Shown here in pieces: positions 1-7,327 of a DNA stretch of 64,000 bases. The position numbers and the translations under genes were made by a program. Within the stretch, counting starts at the first letter, position 1; every line of letters starts with the position of its first letter. The notes beneath the pieces were generated by a model. That model did no database searches. It worked only from the letters and a program-made list of their open reading frames with translations, and was not told the origin of the DNA. Source of the DNA: Peptostreptococcaceae bacterium pGA-8 (lineage in GTDB: Bacteria > Bacillota > Clostridia > Peptostreptococcales > Anaerovoracaceae); NCBI GenBank assembly GCA_900112915.1, contig FONK01000001.1, forward strand, positions 147,256 through 211,255, written 5' to 3'.

Positions 1-1
1 C

Positions 2-3000
2 GGAGGGACAAACTTTATTGCGAGGGCTATCCTTTTACTTGATGTCCTCTATGTTAAAACACCAAAGGAGTGGAAGGGAATTCTGCTTCCTCTACATCCC
101 ATATATCTTTGGCGGTTTTATGAGGTATTCCGTACCTTGCCCAACAAGAAGGCATCCTTGAGCGGCGAGGATAAGGAGGCGTTGTCCTCTGTGCTTTCAC
201 AGTTGCCACAGGTACTTAGCTTTATTATTGCAAATGGCGTTGTTACAGAATCCTCCGAGGATCGTGTGCTACCGTGCTCTGGAAGTATTGAGATGCTGCC
301 AACCTTCGAGAACAAGACAAATCGTTATTTAGGAAATGACGGAACTGAATCAATTGAAGAAATTCTCACAAGGTGGGTAGGCTTTGCACCTTATACAAGA
401 AATGAGATCAGGATCTGCTCAGTAGATGCACCGGATCTTATTGGAATTCTACGACAGATCAAAAGCTTCATGGACAAAAACGCCTGCAGGCGTGTTGTGT
501 ACGATATGTATCTGACCAGAAATCAAAACGGTAATACAGAGCTTTCTAAGTTGGATTATGCTGGTAAGGATTATGAGATTGGCGAGTATATTAAGCAAGA
601 CAGAATCTCTATCAGCGTACGCAACGTTCGTTCAGCGAATGATGTAAAAGCTGCGTTGGATTCTAGGCCGGTTCATGTTGCGTTTTACTTTGATCAGTCC
701 TCATACGCTATTGAATTCGGACCAAATAGTCATAATCTGTACATCAACCCTTTGGTTATTACCTATGACTATGATTTTGATGAGATCCAGCATAAGGGCA
801 GCATATTCCCTTCATCCGAGATGGATTCCGGATTGATAGGCGATTATCACAAGCTAATGAAATCTGCGGATGTCATTAGCAACAACATGAATCCGCGTAC
901 AACCTACAATGGCAGCGCAGATATGACAGCGGTGGTATCAACTATTGAAGCTGGTTTAACACAGTGGCTTGTCGTTGCTGATAGAGATACCAACAACTAT
1001 CAGCCAGAGAACGCTATTCCCATTGGGGAGATGCAATATGATAAGCGAATGGTAAACGCGTGGGCTTCAGATAGCTCGAGAATAATCTCTCAATATCTGA
1101 CACTTCTTCGCGGATATAATCTGTACCCCAAGGCAGAAACGCTAATAAACATATTGCGTCAGTTTGGGCATATTGCATCTAATGGACTCATCAGCATTCC
1201 AAAGTTTGGTGCCGATGCACAAGCGATTGACAATAAGAAGAAGGGCTTAATAGGAACGTTATTTGCAGCCTCTTGGTATGTGAGAAAGCACGAGGATGCT
1301 CTTATAGCCTCCTTGGATGATGATAAGGCAAGACTGTGGCTGCAAAATCGTAAGGACAGTAATGAACGGGCGGATCTTGTCGGGCTTTATTACGACAAAG
1401 ACAGCAACATATTACACATACAGCCCATTGAGGTTAAGACTCGTGATGAGTCACCTGATGCGACATTCACTAAGGATGAAATTGACTCAAGGAGCTTTAA
1501 CATTACTGGGCATGCTGCTGACCAGATAGCTTCCGTTGTTGAGACGCTGAGAGAAATATTCGCAATGGGCGAAAATACAGCTGATATGTTTACTTCAGCT
1601 CGCCGTGAGGTTTTAAAGTATCAGATAGTATCTGAATGCTTTAGAAATGTGCACGACGCGGAATGGCAGAAAAGGTGGTACGACATTTTAAAGAAGGCTT
1701 TTTCAAATAGTCAGAGAAAGAATGTCACCATAGATGTTTCCGGACTTCTAATGCACATCAAGCTTAATGAAGCCTCTGGTGGAGATCATATTACATGCCG
1801 TCACCCGGAATATGATGACTGCCAAATTGATTATTGGAAGTTGACAGCCAAGGAGATTCAAAGAGATGTTCTTGGTGATGGAACACCAGTAAAGGAAATG
1901 TGGACACCAGATTTTGATGTTTCAGAGGAAGGTGATCAATCAGCACAGGATAACGATGCTATAGTTGATTCTGATGTTGAAGAAGTAACTGAGGTAGCAC
2001 AACAAGACGCTGCTAAGACCTACAAGTACACATTTCCCTCTACAGACGATGTCGGTATGGTTGCGGCGACCGCCGTCTCATTCCTTGGGAAAAAGGATAA
2101 GCAAAACGAGGAAGCGGAAAAAACAGTAAACGGCGTTAGCTACGATGAAATCGAGCAGCTTGTAAAGGATTTTAAGAGGTCGTGCGGAGATTATCATGTA
2201 TCGCTTAGGGAATGCGATGCTAAAAACACGGTTGTCGGCCCGAGTGTAATTCGTTTGAAGTTCAGACTGGGAAGAGGACAGGCACTTCAGGGATTATCGA
2301 GTCACTTGGAGGATATTGGCAGAGAAATGAAGCGCACTGGTGTGATAATTCAGCAGGTGCCAAACTCCGATGAGTTGCTCCTTGATGTGCCGAGACTCAG
2401 GCGTGAAAAAGTATTATTTAAGAATGTCATATCATCACTGCCAGAGGTCAAATCACCAGAGCAGCTTTTCTTCCCACTTGGCCTGACTCCAAATGGTAAG
2501 GATCTGGTTGAGGATCTTGGGCAAATGCCTCATATGCTCGTCGGTGGTAGTACAGGCTCCGGTAAATCTGTGTTCCTGTTTACCATGCTTGCAGCGATGC
2601 TGATGACTCATCCGCACAGGGAGGATCTGCAGTTAATCCTATCATCCTCTAAGCTTGAGGACTTTATCCACTTTGAAGGATTACCTCACCTTTATTCTGG
2701 TAGTGTCATTTCCGATGCAACAGAGGCTACGAGAGTTATTAAAGAGGTGGTCTTCGAAGAATCAGAACGTAGAGGGAAGCTCTTGGCAGAGGCGAGGGTT
2801 GCAAACATTAGCGAATATAACAAAATCGCTGAGGAAAAGCTTGCGCCTATCGTTGTTGTTATAGATGAATTTGCTGACCTTGCAGACCAATTAGAGTCCA
2901 AGAAGGAGCAAAATGCATTTTATAAGCCTGTACAGCGTATCGCGCAAGCAGGAAGGAGCAGAGGCATTCACCTTGTGATTTGCACCCAGCGACCTGAAGC

Positions 3001-3232
3001 AAAATTAGTGCCTTCAACAACAAAAGCGCAGTTAAATGGTAGAGTTGCTTTACGAGTTAATGATGGGATTTCTTCACGAATGATAATCGAAGCTCCAGAT
3101 GCTCAATACCTTCAGAAGCATGGGGATATGATTTATAAAAACGGAGATGTTGTTGAGAGAGCGCAGGGCTATTTGATAGAAACACCGGAGCTTGATGAAA
3201 TCGTGAGGGATGTAATCAACGGAAAAAATTAA
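2..3232 (+). CDS. FtsK-type ATPase with PD-(D/E)XK motif, 5' end outside window
   Basis: The frame is open from base 2, so the start lies to the left of the window and about 1076 C-terminal residues are visible. The C-terminal 250 residues are an FtsK/SpoIIIE-type motor: Walker A GGSTGSGKS (about nt 2543-2570), Walker B VVVIDEFADL (about 2850-2880), and the signature GRSRGIHLVICTQRP (about 2950-2995). Midway, RADLVGLYYD followed by IQPIEVKTR (about 1370-1440) has the D...ExK layout of a PD-(D/E)XK nuclease. A motor combined with a nuclease motif is typical of large restriction or defence proteins; DptH of phosphorothioation-dependent restriction is one possible relative, but I cannot prove that. 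The next gene, 22 nt downstream, is another predicted nuclease, so this looks like the end of a defence operon. Confidence 0.75.
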   Translation, partial: GGTNFIARAILLLDVLYVKTPKEWKGILLPLHPIYLWRFYEVFRTLPNKKASLSGEDKEALSSVLSQLPQVLSFIIANGVVTESSEDRVLPCSGSIEMLPTFENKTNRYLGNDGTESIEEILTRWVGFAPYTRNEIRICSVDAPDLIGILRQIKSFMDKNACRRVVYDMYLTRNQNGNTELSKLDYAGKDYEIGEYIKQDRISISVRNVRSANDVKAALDSRPVHVAFYFDQSSYAIEFGPNSHNLYINPLVITYDYDFDEIQHKGSIFPSSEMDSGLIGDYHKLMKSADVISNNMNPRTTYNGSADMTAVVSTIEAGLTQWLVVADRDTNNYQPENAIPIGEMQYDKRMVNAWASDSSRIISQYLTLLRGYNLYPKAETLINILRQFGHIASNGLISIPKFGADAQAIDNKKKGLIGTLFAASWYVRKHEDALIASLDDDKARLWLQNRKDSNERADLVGLYYDKDSNILHIQPIEVKTRDESPDATFTKDEIDSRSFNITGHAADQIASVVETLREIFAMGENTADMFTSARREVLKYQIVSECFRNVHDAEWQKRWYDILKKAFSNSQRKNVTIDVSGLLMHIKLNEASGGDHITCRHPEYDDCQIDYWKLTAKEIQRDVLGDGTPVKEMWTPDFDVSEEGDQSAQDNDAIVDSDVEEVTEVAQQDAAKTYKYTFPSTDDVGMVAATAVSFLGKKDKQNEEAEKTVNGVSYDEIEQLVKDFKRSCGDYHVSLRECDAKNTVVGPSVIRLKFRLGRGQALQGLSSHLEDIGREMKRTGVIIQQVPNSDELLLDVPRLRREKVLFKNVISSLPEVKSPEQLFFPLGLTPNGKDLVEDLGQMPHMLVGGSTGSGKSVFLFTMLAAMLMTHPHREDLQLILSSSKLEDFIHFEGLPHLYSGSVISDATEATRVIKEVVFEESERRGKLLAEARVANISEYNKIAEEKLAPIVVVIDEFADLADQLESKKEQNAFYKPVQRIAQAGRSRGIHLVICTQRPEAKLVPSTTKAQLNGRVALRVNDGISSRMIIEAPDAQYLQKHGDMIYKNGDVVERAQGYLIETPELDEIVRDVINGKN

Positions 3233-3254
3233 TTGAAGATTGGGGTGGTAGAGA

Positions 3255-3935
3255 GTGTCTGAGCCTATATTTGTACAAGGCGTATTTAAAGAAGAATTAA
3301 AGAACAGATTTCTTTGCCTTGTAGAGGTGGATGGCAAGGATACTCTCTGCTATATCCCATCGTCCTGCAGACTGAGTAACTTTGTTAATTTGGTTGGGAA
3401 AGATGTATTGCTTGCGCACAATCAGTCATCTAATACCAGAACAGAGTATGCGGTTTATGCGTTCCGTGACAAAAGACAGTTTGTCTTGCTCAACATGTCT
3501 CAGGCCAATAGAGTAATCGAAAGAGGAATTAAGGGCAGGAGGTTCTCCTTCCTCGGAAAGAGAGTTAACGTAAAAAAGGAATACCGCATTGAGGGGTACA
3601 AGAGTGATCTCTATATTGATGATTCTCATACGATAGTTGAGATAAAAAGTATTCTATCCTTCGATAGGAATGCGCTTTTCCCAACGGTGTATTCCGAGAG
3701 GGCAATTGATCAGCTAACAAAGCTCAGTGACCTCATGGATAAGGGCTACAAGGCATGTTACCTATTTGCGTCATTAAGTCCAAGGGTGAAAGAAGTAAAA
3801 ATAAATGGGGAAATAACAAGGTATCACGAGTTGTTTATGGAATGCGTCAATAAAGGAATGGTATTAAAAGGGTATTCAATAAGGCTTATTGATAATGAGC
3901 CCGTAATACACTCTGAAATTAAAGTTATTGTCTGA
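3255..3935 (+). CDS. SfsA-like nuclease
   Basis: This 226-residue protein resembles the SfsA DNA/RNA nuclease family. An N-terminal OB-like half is followed by a PD-(D/E)XK half with D118 in YKSDLYID and E129-x-K131 in VEIKS, then FPTVYSERAIDQLTKL (142-157), which matches the SfsA block that ends in a repeated hydrophobic helix. The start is GTG with a G-rich ribosome site just upstream; it follows the ATPase gene by 22 nt and precedes the next gene by 11 nt, so all four genes to 4465 are probably one transcript. Classical SfsA is a housekeeping protein. Its place next to an ATPase-nuclease suggests a role as the effector or accessory nuclease of a defence system, which is inference. Confidence 0.65.
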   Translation: MSEPIFVQGVFKEELKNRFLCLVEVDGKDTLCYIPSSCRLSNFVNLVGKDVLLAHNQSSNTRTEYAVYAFRDKRQFVLLNMSQANRVIERGIKGRRFSFLGKRVNVKKEYRIEGYKSDLYIDDSHTIVEIKSILSFDRNALFPTVYSERAIDQLTKLSDLMDKGYKACYLFASLSPRVKEVKINGEITRYHELFMECVNKGMVLKGYSIRLIDNEPVIHSEIKVIV

Positions 3936-3946
3936 TCCAAAAGGTA

Positions 3947-4150
3947 ATGGGACTAACGAAGCATAAGGTGCAGGTCATGGTAGAAACGGAAAAGCGCGGT
4001 CTCTTCGGCAAGAAGAAGGTGCTGGAGAAACTCACCATCGAGGTCGACGGCAAGACCTATAAGATAATGCAGAAGGAACAGAGAAATCGTCCGTACAGTA
4101 TTGAGGAGATGATGCTGTATGACGAGATCTTTGATGAGTGGGACGATTAG
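3947..4150 (+). CDS. Small conserved-looking protein of unknown function
   Basis: A 67-residue protein with a basic first half (KRGLFGKKKVLEKLTIEVDGKTY) reading as two beta strands and a turn, and an acidic end (DEIFDEWDD). I do not recognise the family. It begins 11 nt after the SfsA-like gene and its stop codon touches the start of the next gene, so it is translated as part of the same operon. The ATG at 3947 has a weak ribosome site; the in-frame ATG at 3977 has a better one (AAGGTG about 7 nt upstream) and would give 57 residues. Confidence 0.5.
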   Translation: MGLTKHKVQVMVETEKRGLFGKKKVLEKLTIEVDGKTYKIMQKEQRNRPYSIEEMMLYDEIFDEWDD

Positions 4151-4465
4151 ATGTTTGGATTCAGAAAGAAGAAAATTGATAAGGCAGCGTGGGCGGAGGC
4201 AATCTACGGTCAGAGACTGAAGCATCCGAAGAAAGAATCTGAGGAGCAACTTTCGGCATTGACCACCGGAATGCTGATGCAGCATCACCGTATTATCATG
4301 GACAGCGTCCGCATCGTGCGCACCACAAAGAATCCTGATACCCGGCAAGGCAGAGTCGAACTTTGCCACAGGCATTATCAGGACATGCTAAAGTTGAAGC
4401 CGTTCTGTAACAAGGAGCAGTTGGCCATGATCCAGAATGCCGAGGATGCTATGAAGGGCATCTGA
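4151..4465 (+). CDS. Unknown 104-residue helical protein
   Basis: The ATG directly abuts the stop codon of the previous gene, so translational coupling is likely. The protein is basic at the N-terminus (FGFRKKKIDKAAW), then mostly helical with many charged residues, and ends in a QLAMIQNAEDAMK helix. Two pairs of His/Cys (HH in the middle, CHRHY and FCNKE later) could bind a metal, but the pattern is not one I can name. No signal peptide or membrane segment is visible. It belongs with the predicted defence genes by position only. Confidence 0.5.
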   Translation: MFGFRKKKIDKAAWAEAIYGQRLKHPKKESEEQLSALTTGMLMQHHRIIMDSVRIVRTTKNPDTRQGRVELCHRHYQDMLKLKPFCNKEQLAMIQNAEDAMKGI

Positions 4466-4516
4466 ACCTTTTAACGATTCTACACTTTTTAACGATTGCA
4501 GAAAGGGGTGTCGCTT

Positions 4517-4663
4517 TTGAGCACAGCTACAGCAATAGCATATGATTACCGTGCCGCGTGGCACCCTTCCTTCGGTGTGCAAAAGGCAGAAAAACCCAGA
4601 AATCAAACGGTTTCCGGGCTAATGGCACATATAGGGCTTGTATCAAAGATAACGTCTTGTTAG
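4517..4663 (+). CDS. Possible 48-residue ORF, perhaps a gene fragment
   Basis: A TTG start lies about 9 nt after AAAGGGG and gives a protein beginning STATAIAYDYRAAWHP and ending in VSKITSC. It is the only open frame in the 259-nt gap before the Fic gene. I do not recognise it. The abrupt end and the lack of a coupled neighbour fit the N-terminal stub of a larger gene that has been lost. Confidence 0.25.
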   Translation: MSTATAIAYDYRAAWHPSFGVQKAEKPRNQTVSGLMAHIGLVSKITSC

Positions 4664-4724
4664 ATGATACCTTTGGAAGAGGTGGGTTTCTTATGAGTAC
4701 AAAAAAGCAGCGAGGTGATATGGA

Positions 4725-5822
4725 GTGAATAAAGATCCATTTAAGGACTATATCAAAGAATCTGAACCGGGCAAGCGGGACAAGGGCTATGCGTGGCATA
4801 CGGCCATTGGCTTGCAGGCGGTTGACGGGTTGAAAACATCGGAATATCTGGTGCATACTGCCGTTCGGAATATCGAAGGTGAGATTTCCTTTGAAGAGGC
4901 AAATGCACTTTTACAGACCTACTATGAGGAAAATCCTGCCAGTGATGCATCAGATCGTACTGAGGAAGCCGACAAGGTTTCTGCGCGTATTGCTGCGCTT
5001 CTTTCAGAGCGTGCATTTAGCTTTACACCAAACGAGTATCTCTCCGTTCACAGGAAGCTGTTTACCGGCATTTATTCTCATGCTGGGCGCATTCGGGATT
5101 ACAATATCACGAAGAAGGAATGGGTGCTGAACAGAGCGACTGTGCTATATGGCAGCGCCACAGAGCTGCGGGCGACACTTGACTATGATTTCTCAGAGGA
5201 GAAGAAGTTTTCCTATAAGAATCTTACGATGGAAGAAATCATTCACCATCTTGCCGTGTTCGTATCAAGACTATGGCAGATCCATGTTTTCGGTGAAGGT
5301 AATACCAGAACGACAGCGGTGTTCTTCATCAAGTATTTACGCACGCTGGGCTTTGATGTGACAAATGATATTTTCGCCGAGAATGCATGGTATTTTCGGA
5401 ATTCACTCGTCAGGGCAAATTACAATGACCTGAAAAACGGCATTCACGAAACGACGGAGTTCCTTGAGGTATTCCTCCGCAATCTTCTACTGAATGAGAA
5501 TCACCCGCTTCATAACCGGACATTGCATATCAGCGGCACCTTTAAGGAAGCAGAAAAACCGGACATTGAAACTGCAAAAGCGGACATTGACGCTTTAAAA
5601 GCGGATATTGAGGCTGTTTTTCAACCGAAAACTGCAAGCCATATTTTGAAGTTACATGAGGCATTTCCGGGTCAGACGATCTTTGGAAGGTCTGATGTGA
5701 TGAGGGTGATTGATATTAAAGCATCCAGAGCCTCTGATCTATTAAAGGAAATGGCAGAGCGAGGGATTATTGAGCCTGTGTCCGGACAGGGAAAGGGCAG
5801 ATATCAATTTCGACACCAGTAG
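4725..5822 (+). CDS. Fic family protein (probable AMP transferase)
   Basis: A 365-residue Fic protein. The Fic motif H187-VFGEGNTR-195 (HxFxEGNxR) is complete except that the usual G or K after Asn is Thr. The domain normally transfers AMP, or another nucleotide phosphate, to a Tyr, Ser or Thr of a target protein. A degenerate repeat KADIDALKADIEA (about 285-300) links the Fic core to a C-terminal winged-helix-like part (about 310-362, DVMRVIDIKASRASDLLKEM). That layout matches Fic/DOC proteins that also bind DNA. The GTG start has AGGTGA six nt upstream; ATG is not used. A preceding ATG at 4693 opens only an 11-codon frame that overlaps the start. The position beside predicted nucleases fits a defence or toxin role, which is inference. 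Confidence 0.85.
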   Translation: MNKDPFKDYIKESEPGKRDKGYAWHTAIGLQAVDGLKTSEYLVHTAVRNIEGEISFEEANALLQTYYEENPASDASDRTEEADKVSARIAALLSERAFSFTPNEYLSVHRKLFTGIYSHAGRIRDYNITKKEWVLNRATVLYGSATELRATLDYDFSEEKKFSYKNLTMEEIIHHLAVFVSRLWQIHVFGEGNTRTTAVFFIKYLRTLGFDVTNDIFAENAWYFRNSLVRANYNDLKNGIHETTEFLEVFLRNLLLNENHPLHNRTLHISGTFKEAEKPDIETAKADIDALKADIEAVFQPKTASHILKLHEAFPGQTIFGRSDVMRVIDIKASRASDLLKEMAERGIIEPVSGQGKGRYQFRHQ

Positions 5823-6017
5823 AGTTGAGACGATGAGATTTCAGACTTATTCCCTCAGAGTGAGGTCTTGAGACGATTGGGAAATCTGTGTGGCTGCATA
5901 TAATAAGTAGGAGCAAGGCCTTTGAACTGTTTCCGAGAACGCACAAGGGTAAAAATCGGTGTGTTTTACAAAAAAACACGCTTTGCTAAATTCCCGCGAA
6001 CGGACGCAAATCTGGCT

Positions 6018-6063
6018 ACACACTCGACATCAAGATGAAGCAATCAAGCCATGTTGAGTGTGT
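6018..6063. repeat. 13-bp inverted repeat
   Basis: ACACACTCGACAT at 6018-6030 pairs with ATGTTGAGTGTGT at 6051-6063 (one G-T pair) around a 20-nt loop. The right arm and the following bases (ATGTTGAG, then TTGATGCCAAG) resemble the start of the dispersed repeat at 9400-9430 and 26690-26715. It may be a protein-binding or recombination site. Confidence 0.4.
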
Positions 6064-6114
6064 TGTATTGATGCCAAGGGTTGCACCCACTAAGTAGAAA
6101 AAGAGTTGAAAATA

Positions 6115-6175
6115 AAGGCTTATTCAAAGGCTATCGTTAAAAGGTATCGGTAGCTTGGGATAGGCCTTATTTTTT
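6115..6175 (+). terminator. Probable rho-independent terminator
   Basis: Two nested stems (AAGGCTTATTC with GGATAGGCCTT, and GCTATCG with CGGTAGC) are followed by TATTTTTT. It lies between the Fic gene and the first recombinase, separating the two transcription units. Confidence 0.5.
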
Positions 6176-6376
6176 AGGGGAAAATAGTAGTAAGTGGGAA
6201 CATATCCACAGGGTAGAGTGACACTAGGGAATGGATAACAAGAAAAGATGGGCTTATAGGACAAAAAGATGCACCCACTTGCACCCACCTAAAAATTTGA
6301 TAATTGAAAAATAGCCTAATTAACATTATAATTTAATTGAAGAATAATTATACTAAAATATGGTTGGAGAATCTCT

Positions 6377-7327
6377 ATGAAGGGAAGAAAAGATATAGCT
6401 GAAAATGTAACGGTAATACAGAAACAGAGAGGTATAAAAGATTATGCAGTTGGAATATACGCTCGTGTAAGTACAAGCCATAAAGCTCAAATGGATAGTT
6501 TATCGGCACAAGTATCGGGGTTGACGAGACTGGCAGTTGCACATAGAACATGGTTTGTTGCGGATGTTTTTATTGATGTTTCATCTGCTAAGACAGACTC
6601 GACAAGATCAGAATTTAATAGAATGATAAATGAGTGCGAGCAAGGGAATTTAGATATTATTCTTACTAAAAGTCTTAGCCGTTTTGGACGTGATGCTAAA
6701 GAAGGCTTAGAAGCTATTAGAAAAATTCGAGCAGCAGGGAAAAGAATTATCTTTGAGAAAGATAAGATAGATACAGAGACCGTTAAAGATGAACTCCTGG
6801 TTAGCATAATTGAAGCATGTGACCAAGCAGAAAATGACTGGAGAAGTGAGAACATACGCTTAGGCTTGAAATGCAGAGCCGAGGATGGAACATCAGGACT
6901 TTACAATAGAGTCTGTTACGGCTATAGAAAAGATAAAAATGGAATGCTTATCATTAATGATGAAGAGGCAAAAGTTGTTAAAATTATTTTTGACTGGTAT
7001 CTTGAAGGATACAGTATCGGTGGAATAATCGATAAACTGGCAGAAAAGAAGATACAGACATCTAAAGGTAAAGAACGATGGAGTAAAAGAGCAATTGAAT
7101 CCATGTTAACACGAGAAAAATATACAGGTGATGTGGCAATTGCTGATTCTGGAGGATCTGATAATCGATATTTGAATAATAATCATCACGAAGGGATAAT
7201 TTCAAAAGAGCAATTTGAAGCAGTTCAACTAGAAATGGAACTGCGTAGTAATGTGGAAATTGGAGAAGATGGAAAGGCTCGAAGAAAGAGTAGGAAATAT
7301 AGTTCGAAGAGAGGTGATAAATTATGA
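6377..7327 (+). CDS. Short serine recombinase
   Basis: A 316-residue recombinase of the large-serine family in short form. The resolvase-type catalytic domain contains YARVST with R30 and nucleophile S32, and SLSRFGRD (about 98-105). A Recombinase (PF07508-type) domain follows, including GLYNRVCYGYRKDKNGM and EKYTGDVAIAD. It stops at about the point where longer relatives start the zinc ribbon and coiled coil, so it either belongs to a natural short class or lacks its DNA-binding tail. The gene has its own AT-rich promoter region. Its stop overlaps the next gene by ATGA, so the recombinase and the membrane protein are translated together. A decayed relative sits at 9760-10713. Confidence 0.85.
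   Translation: MKGRKDIAENVTVIQKQRGIKDYAVGIYARVSTSHKAQMDSLSAQVSGLTRLAVAHRTWFVADVFIDVSSAKTDSTRSEFNRMINECEQGNLDIILTKSLSRFGRDAKEGLEAIRKIRAAGKRIIFEKDKIDTETVKDELLVSIIEACDQAENDWRSENIRLGLKCRAEDGTSGLYNRVCYGYRKDKNGMLIINDEEAKVVKIIFDWYLEGYSIGGIIDKLAEKKIQTSKGKERWSKRAIESMLTREKYTGDVAIADSGGSDNRYLNNNHHEGIISKEQFEAVQLEMELRSNVEIGEDGKARRKSRKYSSKRGDKL

Larger units (their letters stand above)
5823..6376. other. Intergenic region with hairpins and short repeated words
   Basis: No credible gene in 554 nt. It holds a directly repeated GAGACGAT (5828 and 5870) flanking a CCTC/GAGG hairpin just after the Fic gene, a 13-bp inverted repeat (6018-6063), a terminator-like structure (6115-6175), and three copies of TGCACCCAC (6082, 6270, 6280). 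From about 6300 the sequence aligns with the region upstream of the second recombinase near 9690, so it is shared recombinase promoter DNA. Confidence 0.5.

Noticed and set aside
137..139. TTG as start of the large FtsK-type gene
   Set aside because: The frame is open without stops to base 2 and the upstream residues (LLPLHPIYLWRF) read as protein, so the gene begins outside the window.
5961..5979. Hairpin GTGTTTT/AAAACAC as terminator of the Fic gene
   Set aside because: The stem is short and AT-rich, and no T-run follows. The structure at 6115-6175 is better.
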